Below, one piece after another: positions 54,823-62,385 of a DNA stretch of 64,000 bases. The stretch comes from an uncultured Candidatus Melainabacteria bacterium (GTDB lineage Bacteria > Cyanobacteriota > Vampirovibrionia > Gastranaerophilales > Gastranaerophilaceae). Both the position numbers and the translations under genes were made by a program. The first letter of the stretch is position 1, and the number at the start of each line of letters is the position of its first letter. Location: positions 1 through 64,000 of the forward strand of contig CATKZI010000007.1 of assembly GCA_949841365.1 (NCBI GenBank), given 5' to 3'. The notes below the pieces were generated by a model. The model was not told where the DNA came from, did not search any database, and worked only from the letters and a program-made list of their open reading frames with translations.

Positions 54823-56160
54823 GTGTATTTAACAGGTGTAAATAACATTCAATACAATAATTATACCACAGTTGGCGCAGTTAAGGCTACAGGTGAAAAT
54901 AAATGCCATGCCGTCAATACTTCTCATGTTTCCAATCCGCAATCCGTTTATTTCACATCTGCTCCTGCTTCTTTAAGAACTCAACTTTCGTCTGCGGACG
55001 AGAAAAATAAATATAATGAGCTTTTAAAAACAGTTTCAAAAGATACTAAAAAACAGTTGAATGTTCTTTTGAAAAACGGTGTTTTGCTGAATTCAGCTTC
55101 TAATGACAATTCCACAACCCTTGATAATTTGTATAAAATAGCAACAACTCCGCGAGCTCAGGGATTAAGCAACAGTGATATTTTGGCTCAAACAGTTGCA
55201 ATTCTTGCAGACCCCCATGTAATAACACAGCAGTTCGGAAATATTCCGACTCAATATAAGTCACAGGTTGCTATGTTAAATCAGAGTGCTCCAGGTGAGG
55301 AAAATGTAGAACACTCGGGTACTTGCGTTGCATCAAGTATTGAATTTAATCTGGCTCAAAAACATCCTGCTGAATTTGCAAGATTTGCACAAGGTTTAAG
55401 TTCGCCTGAAATGTCTGTTAATAAAACAATTAAGATGAATAATCTTGCAGACAATACTCTTGATGCTATATGGCTTTTAAACGCGTTTGAAGTACCATAC
55501 AAGGCTGATAATTTTGATGAAGCGCATTTGACATTTGCGCCTGATAAAAATGCAATCGTCAGGGCGCATATTCAAACTGTTGATAAAGACAGGTTAGAAC
55601 GTTCATCTGTTGATGTTTTAATGCAGTCTACATTTATGCAGATAGGCTCTCAACAGTCTTATGATACTTTAACAGATAAGCGCGCAGGCAAATTTAATCA
55701 AAATGATAAAGGATTGATTGAGTTTGAAAAAACATTTACAGAATCGGTCGTTGAGGACAAAAATAAGATTTCCGTAACATATCAGACAGTTGATGAGAAT
55801 GCAAAGCTTGTCGGATACGAAACTGATTTTAATACAATGAAAAAACAGATTATTGACTCATTGAAAATGGGTGAAAATGTTATAATCGGCTATACTCAGG
55901 TTGATAATAACAATACGATTATAAACGGTCATGAAATAACAATTACGGATGTTAAAACCGACAAAAACGGCAAATTAATATTTATATGTAATGATACGGA
56001 TGATAATTTAGCCAAACAGATTGAATATTCGGAAGATTATCTGCTTCCGAAAATCCACCATGCGGGTCTGCCGCAGGCAGTAATCGGAGATGATGTTAAT
56101 GTTGTCGAAAACTGGGTGGAAGGTTTGAAAACTTATAAAGAATTGAAAAAAAGGGCTTAA
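54823..56160 (+). CDS. Candidate papain-like cysteine peptidase with N-terminal Phe motif
   Basis: 445 residues starting at GTG with GGAG upstream; no ATG nearby. PQSVYFTSAPA at about 40-50 resembles the recurring N-terminal motif. A possible papain-type triad is visible: Cys in EHSGTCVASSIEF near 168, His in INGHEITITDV near 374 and Asn/Asp in FICNDTDDN near 388, with the right order and spacing. The region between them is variable. No Sec signal. TAGCAAATTTT (54770-54780) and TATAAT upstream give a promoter region. The catalytic assignment is my inference from pattern, not a recognised family match. Confidence 0.6.
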   Translation: MYLTGVNNIQYNNYTTVGAVKATGENKCHAVNTSHVSNPQSVYFTSAPASLRTQLSSADEKNKYNELLKTVSKDTKKQLNVLLKNGVLLNSASNDNSTTLDNLYKIATTPRAQGLSNSDILAQTVAILADPHVITQQFGNIPTQYKSQVAMLNQSAPGEENVEHSGTCVASSIEFNLAQKHPAEFARFAQGLSSPEMSVNKTIKMNNLADNTLDAIWLLNAFEVPYKADNFDEAHLTFAPDKNAIVRAHIQTVDKDRLERSSVDVLMQSTFMQIGSQQSYDTLTDKRAGKFNQNDKGLIEFEKTFTESVVEDKNKISVTYQTVDENAKLVGYETDFNTMKKQIIDSLKMGENVIIGYTQVDNNNTIINGHEITITDVKTDKNGKLIFICNDTDDNLAKQIEYSEDYLLPKIHHAGLPQAVIGDDVNVVENWVEGLKTYKELKKRA

Positions 56161-56187
56161 TGTTCGTTAACATTAAGCTTTTTTTTA
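56155..56187 (+). terminator. Rho-independent terminator overlapping the stop codon
   Basis: GCTTAATGTT and AACATTAAGC are perfect complements around CGTT, followed by nine T. The left arm contains the stop codon of the papain-like gene. Confidence 0.85.
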
Positions 56188-56234
56188 GCAAAAAAATTTT
56201 TGAGGACATTTAATATAGCAAAGGTGGAAAAAGT

Positions 56235-57812
56235 ATGAATTTATTAATAAACGCAACGCAAAAAACAGGCACAGTGCCACAAATTGCTCCTAAAACAAAC
56301 AATAATACATCACCGATTTTACAGCCGCAAAAACCTGATACTTTTGAAAAACAGCAGGTTGAAGCGGATATTTTCTATATTGCGGACTTGCATGGAAAAA
56401 TGACTAATATGGAAAGGATTTGTTCTATTTCAAAACAGTTTGATGGAATGAAATCTAACGGTGCAAAATTAAAACTTGCATCCGGCGATATTTTGTTAGG
56501 GTCAAGTCCGGTTAAAAATAAGGTTGCAAGCCATTTCTTAAACTGGATAGGAGTTACGGCAAACGCTCTCGGCAACCACGAAATGGATGCAACTCCGGAT
56601 GCTCTTGCAACAACATTATCAGATGCTAAATATAACCTTCTTGCCGCTAACGTTACAGTTAAACCTGACAGCCCTATGGCAGGAAAAATTCAAAAATCAA
56701 AAATTGAAGAATATAACGGTGAAAAATTCGGTATTATAGGTACTGCACCTTCCGATGCTCTGGAAAGAGTCGGAACAAGAGAATCGCTTCAAGATATTAC
56801 TATTGATGATATTGATACTACAATTAAAAAAGTTCAGGAAGAAGTTAATAACCTGAAGGCTCAAGGAATTAATAAAATTATTGTACTTTCACATATCGGA
56901 AAAGATATGGATAAACGTCTTGCTCAAGAAACTGACGGTATTGATATTATTTTAGGCGGTCATACTCATGACTTGTATAAAGGCGTAAAAGAAGGCGACA
57001 ATCTTCTTTATTCTAAATCCGGAGAACCGGTTCTGCTTACTCAAATCGGCAAAGACGGCGAGTTTGCAGGAGTTTTGAAAACTGTATTCGATAAAGACGG
57101 AAAACTTATAAAAGCTCAAAATAACGTAATGCGCTCAGGTGTTTATACACGAACACTGCCTTTTAAAACCGCGGTAGAATCTATTATCGGCAAACCTGAA
57201 ATTTTAGCAGAAATAAAAACAGCACCACCTGCTCCTAAAAACAGATTATTAGAAAACAATCCCCATGGTAACGTAATTGTAGATGCAATGCGTCATGAAC
57301 TTGGAACAGATGTTGCGATTTTAAATGCAGGTAATATCAGAGGTTATTTCCCAGAAGGTAAAATTGATTCGAGAAGAATAAGTGATATTACACCTTTTGA
57401 AGATAAAATGATGATTTGTGAATTGTCTGAAAAACAAATTGTTGATGCTATAAAAGTCGGTGCAAAATCTTTTGAAAAATCAGATTATAAACCGGGTATC
57501 CTGCTTGTTTCAGGACTTGAATATACGGTAACGGATAAAGGTGAATTAAAGGATTTGCAATATGTAAATAAAGACGGTTCAAAATCAAAAATTGATGTAA
57601 ATAATCCGAGTGAAACCAGAAAATTTACCGTAGCCTGTGATGATTTCTTTGCATACGGCGGAGATAATTATTTACCTGTAAATTCAAACCCTGATTACGT
57701 TGTGAAAAAATTCGACGTAGATAAAAATGTTTATACGGCAAACTATATTAAAAACCTTCCACAGCCTTTAGAAATCAAAGAAGACGACAGAATTAAAATA
57801 ATTAAAGGTTAA
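56235..57812 (+). CDS. 5'-nucleotidase/UshA-like metallophosphoesterase without signal peptide
   Basis: 525 residues. The metallophosphoesterase half has ADLHGKM near 51, ASGDILLGSS near 81, ANALGNHEMD near 112, SHIGKD near 220 and LGGHTHD near 240. The C-terminal 5'-nucleotidase domain has NAGNIRGYFPEG near 370 and the substrate-stacking region DDFFAYGGDNY near 473. UshA relatives hydrolyse nucleotides in the periplasm and carry a Sec signal; here the first ~45 residues are Asn/Gln/Pro/Lys-rich with no hydrophobic core. An upstream TAGCAAAAAAATTTT (56186-56200) links it to the group with N-terminal motifs. Possibly exported another way or used in the cytosol. Confidence 0.9.
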   Translation: MNLLINATQKTGTVPQIAPKTNNNTSPILQPQKPDTFEKQQVEADIFYIADLHGKMTNMERICSISKQFDGMKSNGAKLKLASGDILLGSSPVKNKVASHFLNWIGVTANALGNHEMDATPDALATTLSDAKYNLLAANVTVKPDSPMAGKIQKSKIEEYNGEKFGIIGTAPSDALERVGTRESLQDITIDDIDTTIKKVQEEVNNLKAQGINKIIVLSHIGKDMDKRLAQETDGIDIILGGHTHDLYKGVKEGDNLLYSKSGEPVLLTQIGKDGEFAGVLKTVFDKDGKLIKAQNNVMRSGVYTRTLPFKTAVESIIGKPEILAEIKTAPPAPKNRLLENNPHGNVIVDAMRHELGTDVAILNAGNIRGYFPEGKIDSRRISDITPFEDKMMICELSEKQIVDAIKVGAKSFEKSDYKPGILLVSGLEYTVTDKGELKDLQYVNKDGSKSKIDVNNPSETRKFTVACDDFFAYGGDNYLPVNSNPDYVVKKFDVDKNVYTANYIKNLPQPLEIKEDDRIKIIKG

Positions 57813-58471
57813 TAACCGAATTGTTCATGTGCATTCAGATATTCTTTAACCGAGTTAAGTGATGATTGCACAATACGAGTTACACGTGACGGTGACAAGC
57901 CGACCTGTGTTGCAATATCTTTAACCTGCATATTTCTGTAAAAACGGTATTCAACAACAGTTCTTTCTTTAGCAGGAAGTTTTGCAATTGCTGCTCTTAT
58001 CATACGACCCATTTCAGTAATTTCAGCTTGTTCATCAGGCTGAGCATGCCCATCTTTTAAGAAATCAAACGGAGAATCATTATCACTTGCAGCGGCAGCC
58101 AACCCGTCAATACTCAAGATAGTTTCGTAAACAGCTTCACGAACTTTAGCTTTTTGCATATCCATGCCTTCTACTGCTTCTTCGTCGTCGTATTCATCAT
58201 CAGCTTTATGTTTTAAAGAGTACCATTTATATCTTATTCTTAATTCGTTTCTGATAGCCCATCTTACAGCTGTTGCAACATAGGCAGCATTATATTTCTC
58301 CAATTGTTCCGGAGTTTTATTTTTAATCAAAACCTGTACAGCTAAAATCCCGATAGACACAAGTTCTTCGTAGTCTACCATGTGTGATGGTATTCTTCTG
58401 TGTTCTACTTTAGCTACTCTCTGTACTAAATCTATATATTCTTGTAATTTGTTTTTATTCTGCATAACCAT
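57809..58471 (-). CDS. FliA/WhiG-like alternative sigma factor
   Basis: 220 residues. Region 2 (YEELVSIGILAVQVLIKN...YNAAYVATAVRWAIRNELR) and region 4 (LPAKERTVVEYRFYRNMQVKDIATQVGLSPSRVTRIVQSSL) fit sigma-28-type factors. The linker between them is long and acidic (about 95-150, SIDGLAAAASDNDS). It lies 27 nt after flhB on the same strand, which supports an export- or motility-linked regulon. ATG could be residue 1 or 3; no clear ribosome site precedes either. No anti-sigma gene (flgM) is visible. Convergent with the nucleotidase gene by 4 nt. Confidence 0.82.
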   Translation of the reverse strand: MVMQNKNKLQEYIDLVQRVAKVEHRRIPSHMVDYEELVSIGILAVQVLIKNKTPEQLEKYNAAYVATAVRWAIRNELRIRYKWYSLKHKADDEYDDEEAVEGMDMQKAKVREAVYETILSIDGLAAAASDNDSPFDFLKDGHAQPDEQAEITEMGRMIRAAIAKLPAKERTVVEYRFYRNMQVKDIATQVGLSPSRVTRIVQSSLNSVKEYLNAHEQFGY

Positions 58472-58498
58472 GATTATAAATATATTCTAGCATAGATT

Positions 58499-59575
58499 TT
58501 ATTTTATATTACCTTTATTTGTAGTATTTTTCAAGTTGTATACAAAAAGTAAAATTTCTGCTATAGCTTTGTACAATTCCGGCGGAATTTGCTGGTTTAA
58601 ATCTACCATTTTGTATAACGCTCTGGCAACGGGGGCGTTCTCTATGACAGGGATTCCATGCTCTTTTGCAATACCTATAATTTTTTTTGCAATAAGTTCC
58701 GTACCTTTTGCGATGAGCATTGGAGAAGCCATTTCTTCCGCTTTATATTTTAGGGCGCATGCTATGTGTGTCGGGTTTGTGACAACAAAATCCGCGTCGG
58801 GTACTGCGTCCATCATACCTCTTTGAAGCATCTGCATACGGCGTTGACGAAGTGCAGCTTTAACGTTTGGATCGCCTTCTGTGTTTTTATATTCGTCTTT
58901 AATTTCTTTAAAAGACATTTTTTGATCTTTCAAAAATTTCCATTTTGTAACCCCGTAATCTGCAGCGGCTATGATTAAAAAGGCGATACATGCTTTGAAA
59001 ATAAAGTCTGTAATAAGTTTGCCAAACTCAATCATAACGGCGAAGTTATTGTCGATTGCTGCAAGCATCAGTATTGTTTCAATGTGCGACATGTATACGC
59101 TGTAACCGATAAAGCCCAATAAAACTACTTTAACAATATTTTTGAAAAGTTCAAATAAAGTCTTGATAGACATTATGTTTTTAAAATATTTTGTCGGGTT
59201 AAGTTTATCAAGTTTTGGAACAAGCGGCGCTGTAGCAACGAGCGGACCAACTTGAATAAAATCTGCCATAATTGCAACAAACCAGGCAATAAATAATATC
59301 GGACCTATAATAAGTGCCGTACACTTTATCGTTACCGTTAAAATGTATGTCAGCCCTACATCTGAGAGGTGACCGTTAGGGATTTGTTCATATAGGAGCG
59401 TATAAAGCTGAATAATTTGATCCCAAATAAAAGGTGCAAGTCCAAAAATTACGGTAAATAATATAAGCAGTGAAATAGCAGTTGAAAAGTCTTTAGACTT
59501 AACAACCTGCCCTTCTTTTCTTGCCTGCTCGAGTTTCCTCGGTGTGGCATCAAACTGTTTATCTTCATCACCCAT
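58499..59575 (-). CDS. flhB: Flagellar/type III export switch protein FlhB
   Basis: 358 residues. FDATPRKLEQARKEGQVVKSKD opens the family, four membrane helices follow (about 30-52, 85-108, 142-160 and 180-205). The cytosolic domain holds the autocleavage site VVTNPTHIACALKY near 267, then the tail PVARALYKMVDLNQQIPPELYKAIAEIL. FlhB is part of the flagellar protein export gate and sets substrate order. No other flagellar gene is present in the window, only a FliA-like sigma factor directly downstream. SctU of virulence secretion systems is similar; motif details favour FlhB. Confidence 0.92.
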   Translation of the reverse strand: MGDEDKQFDATPRKLEQARKEGQVVKSKDFSTAISLLILFTVIFGLAPFIWDQIIQLYTLLYEQIPNGHLSDVGLTYILTVTIKCTALIIGPILFIAWFVAIMADFIQVGPLVATAPLVPKLDKLNPTKYFKNIMSIKTLFELFKNIVKVVLLGFIGYSVYMSHIETILMLAAIDNNFAVMIEFGKLITDFIFKACIAFLIIAAADYGVTKWKFLKDQKMSFKEIKDEYKNTEGDPNVKAALRQRRMQMLQRGMMDAVPDADFVVTNPTHIACALKYKAEEMASPMLIAKGTELIAKKIIGIAKEHGIPVIENAPVARALYKMVDLNQQIPPELYKAIAEILLFVYNLKNTTNKGNIK

Positions 59576-59614
59576 TATGCTATTTCCTTAATAAATATTA
59601 TAGCATGGTCAAGA

Positions 59615-60049
59615 TTATTCTTCTGCAGGAGTTTCTTTTGCTTCTGTTTGAGCGGATTTTTGCGTTTTGTCTTCTTCTTTTACGAGTTGTTCTGCTTTTT
59701 CTGCAATTCTGTTTTGTTTGTCAGCCCATTCGTGAATTTTTATTTGCATTGGTTCTGTTTTCTTGAACCAGGGCCAAGTAATCAAATATGCGCCAACACC
59801 ACAAGCGAGAGCTATAAGTGCATTTCGTTTTGTATGGCTTTTTGCAAGCTGTTTCAATTCCGTAGCGGTCTTATTTTTTTTGTTTTTAGTTAGTGCAAAT
59901 TTATCCAGCGATTCAAGTACTGCGAAAGTAGCAAAAGCTCCGCCAATACCTTCACTCATTTGATAAGTTTCTTTTAAAATATTATATTTACGTTCTTCAG
60001 GTGTTTTTGAATATTGGTATTTTGCCGTAAATGATGGAATTATCTGCAT
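59615..60049 (-). CDS. Small membrane protein with N-terminal Phe motif, 144 aa
   Basis: MQIIPSFTAKYQYSK shows the recurring Pro-x-Phe-x-Ala motif at residues 5-9. One or two hydrophobic helices (about 30-46 and 76-92, ALIALACGVGAYLITWPWF) and a charged Glu/Lys/Gln tail follow. No Sec signal. AAAGGAGAAAGTT is the ribosome site. TAGCAAAAAATTTT (60085-60098, minus) is 36 bases upstream and lies almost against the deoC stop, so the element is probably its own promoter part. Function unknown. Confidence 0.72.
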   Translation of the reverse strand: MQIIPSFTAKYQYSKTPEERKYNILKETYQMSEGIGGAFATFAVLESLDKFALTKNKKNKTATELKQLAKSHTKRNALIALACGVGAYLITWPWFKKTEPMQIKIHEWADKQNRIAEKAEQLVKEEDKTQKSAQTEAKETPAEE

Positions 60050-60095
60050 AACTTTCTCCTTTATCGTTTAGAAAAACCGAACAAAAAATTTTTTG

Positions 60096-60734
60096 CTAGT
60101 TTGTAACGATTTTTACACCTGAACTTGTGCCAAGACGTTCAGCACCTGCTTCAAGCATTTTTAATGCTGTTTCTTTGTCGCGAATTCCGCCTGAAGCTTT
60201 TACTTTTAAACCGTATGGCGAAACTGTATCAAACATAAGTTTGACATCTTCTGCTTTTGCGCCGACACCATTTTTCACAAAGCCGGTTGATGTTTTTACA
60301 AAATCAGCTTTTGCTTCTATGCAAAGTTCGCATGCTTTTTTAATTTCGTCTTTGTCTAATAAATCAGTTTCTAAAATTACTTTTAAAGGTTTGTCTTTGC
60401 AAGCTTCTTTAACTGTTTTTATATCATTAACAATATAATCGTAATCTTTATTTTTTAGAGCTGTAACATTGATTACCATATCAATTTCATCAGCACCATC
60501 CTCGACTGCTTTTGCGGTTTCAAATGCTTTAACGTCAGATCTGTTTGCACCGAGAGGGAAACCTACGACAGTTACTATTTTACTTCCCTTCAAATGTTCT
60601 TTTGCAAGTTTTATATAAGCAGGATTTATGCATACTCCCAGAAATTTGTGTTCATTTGCTTCTTCAAAAAGTTTTATAAAATCCTCTAATTTCGCATCTT
60701 GTTTTAATAATGTGTGTTCAATATGTTTATTCAT
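60096..60734 (-). CDS. deoC: Deoxyribose-phosphate aldolase
   Basis: 212 residues, the short bacterial form. EHTLLKQDA at the start, GFPLGANRSDVKAFE near 58, then the Schiff-base lysine in ADFVKTSTGFVKNG near 142, and VKASGGIRDKETAL near 170. It splits 2-deoxyribose 5-phosphate to acetaldehyde and glyceraldehyde 3-phosphate in nucleoside salvage. AGGAGAGGGT precedes the ATG. It appears monocistronic. Confidence 0.97.
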   Translation of the reverse strand: MNKHIEHTLLKQDAKLEDFIKLFEEANEHKFLGVCINPAYIKLAKEHLKGSKIVTVVGFPLGANRSDVKAFETAKAVEDGADEIDMVINVTALKNKDYDYIVNDIKTVKEACKDKPLKVILETDLLDKDEIKKACELCIEAKADFVKTSTGFVKNGVGAKAEDVKLMFDTVSPYGLKVKASGGIRDKETALKMLEAGAERLGTSSGVKIVTN

Positions 60735-60780
60735 AAACCCTCTCCTTTACAACTTGATTATATCATAAAGTTTATTTATA

Positions 60781-62385
60781 ATGATTTTTATGAAAAACAG
60801 GTTGCGTATTTTTGCAGGTGATATTCTGGGCGGATTAAACGCCTCAATTATCACTTTGCCTCAGGCGCTTGCATTTGGTGTCGCGACGGGTTTTGGCGCA
60901 AGTGCGGGGATATGGGGTGCAATTATTCTTTGCTTTGTTGCAGGGATTTTAGGGACAAAAGTCCCGATGATTTCAGGTGCTACAGGTCCTGTTGCAATTG
61001 TAATCGCATCTGTTATGTATGATTTGAATAAGGACTTGAATGCAGTTATTTTTATAATCTTTCTTGCAGGGATTTTACAAATTATATTATCTTTGACAAA
61101 ACTGCCCGAGATTGTAAAATATGTACCGTATCCTGTGATTTCAGGGTTTATGAACGGTGTTGGTGTAATTATTATCATAATGCAGTTAAATCCGTTTTTG
61201 GGGCTTGGTGCATCTTCAAATACCATTGAAAGTATTCAAAATTTGTTTAGAGGAAGCCCGAATTTTCAGGCTGTTGCGATTGGTGTTTTGACACTCGCTA
61301 TTGTATTTTTCTTTCCTAAAAAATGGAATAAATATGTGCCGTCACAAATTCTTGCACTTGTAATCTGTACATTTTTCTCAATGGGGCTTGATGTTGCAAG
61401 AATTTCGGAAGTGGCTGTTTCTTTGCCTGCAATTAATCTCCCCCAGACAAATTTGCATGATTTTATAACTTATTTTCAATATTCCGTAATGCTTGCGGTA
61501 ATTTTATCATCAGAAAGCCTTTTGACAGGTTTGGTTTGTACATCAATAACAAAGGCTCAGGTATCGCCGAAACGCATTTTAGCATCTCAAGGTGTCGGGA
61601 ATATCTGTTGTGCGCTTACCGGAACTCTGCCGGGTTCTGCAGCTACAATGAGAACGGTAGCTGGATTAAAAAGCGGAGCGTCTACAAGAATTGCACCTGT
61701 TGTGACAGCATTTATTCTTGTGCTTTTGATTTATAAGTTTTCAGGGTTCGTATCTCAAATCCCTCTTGCCGTGCTTGCCGGAATCTTGATTAAAATAGGT
61801 TATGATATTATTGATACTAAATTTTTAAAAGTTTTGAAACATGCACCTAAAGATGATTTGTGGGTCTTGTCGGTCGTGTTTTTGTTGACGGTATTTTACA
61901 ATTTGATTGTTGCTGTTGGCGCAGGAATTACTTTGGCTTCTCTTTTATATGCCAAAAAAGTCGCAGATAATGCAAAACTTGTCGACAAAACAGTTTATGA
62001 TAAAAATTTAATTCTTGCGGAAAAACTTCTTGAAAAAAGATATAAGCATAAAATACGTGTTGTTCACATAAGCGGAGCATTTTTCTTTGGTTCTGCAACT
62101 CAATTGATTTCTCAGTTTGATGAATTTTTGGGTACTCGTTATTTGATTTTAGTTTATGATAGTGAGGAGTTGCTTGATATTTCCGCAATTTTTGCTTTGG
62201 AAGATATTATGCTGCGTTTAAAATCTCAACGTATCAAAACTTTGTTGGTTTTGAAAAATGAAGAAGTTTATGAACAATTAAAAAAACATGATATTGTTGA
62301 TAACCAACATCATGTTTTCTTTTCTGAATTTGAAGCTATAAATTATGCAAAAACTTCTTGTAAAAAACGAATAAAACGTCATTAG
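60781..62385 (+). CDS. SulP-family anion transporter with STAS domain
   Basis: 534 residues. About 10-12 membrane helices begin with the FAGDILGGLNASIITLPQALAFG signature, and SGATGPVAIVIA near 62 is the family motif. The C-terminal STAS domain (from about 430, KIRVVHISGAFFFGSATQLI) ends the protein. SulP members carry sulphate, bicarbonate or other anions; substrate is not evident. The start may be ATG 60781 or 60790; neither has a clear ribosome site. The 3' end overlaps the phosphoglucomutase gene by 4 nt (convergent). Confidence 0.93.
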   Translation: MIFMKNRLRIFAGDILGGLNASIITLPQALAFGVATGFGASAGIWGAIILCFVAGILGTKVPMISGATGPVAIVIASVMYDLNKDLNAVIFIIFLAGILQIILSLTKLPEIVKYVPYPVISGFMNGVGVIIIIMQLNPFLGLGASSNTIESIQNLFRGSPNFQAVAIGVLTLAIVFFFPKKWNKYVPSQILALVICTFFSMGLDVARISEVAVSLPAINLPQTNLHDFITYFQYSVMLAVILSSESLLTGLVCTSITKAQVSPKRILASQGVGNICCALTGTLPGSAATMRTVAGLKSGASTRIAPVVTAFILVLLIYKFSGFVSQIPLAVLAGILIKIGYDIIDTKFLKVLKHAPKDDLWVLSVVFLLTVFYNLIVAVGAGITLASLLYAKKVADNAKLVDKTVYDKNLILAEKLLEKRYKHKIRVVHISGAFFFGSATQLISQFDEFLGTRYLILVYDSEELLDISAIFALEDIMLRLKSQRIKTLLVLKNEEVYEQLKKHDIVDNQHHVFFSEFEAINYAKTSCKKRIKRH

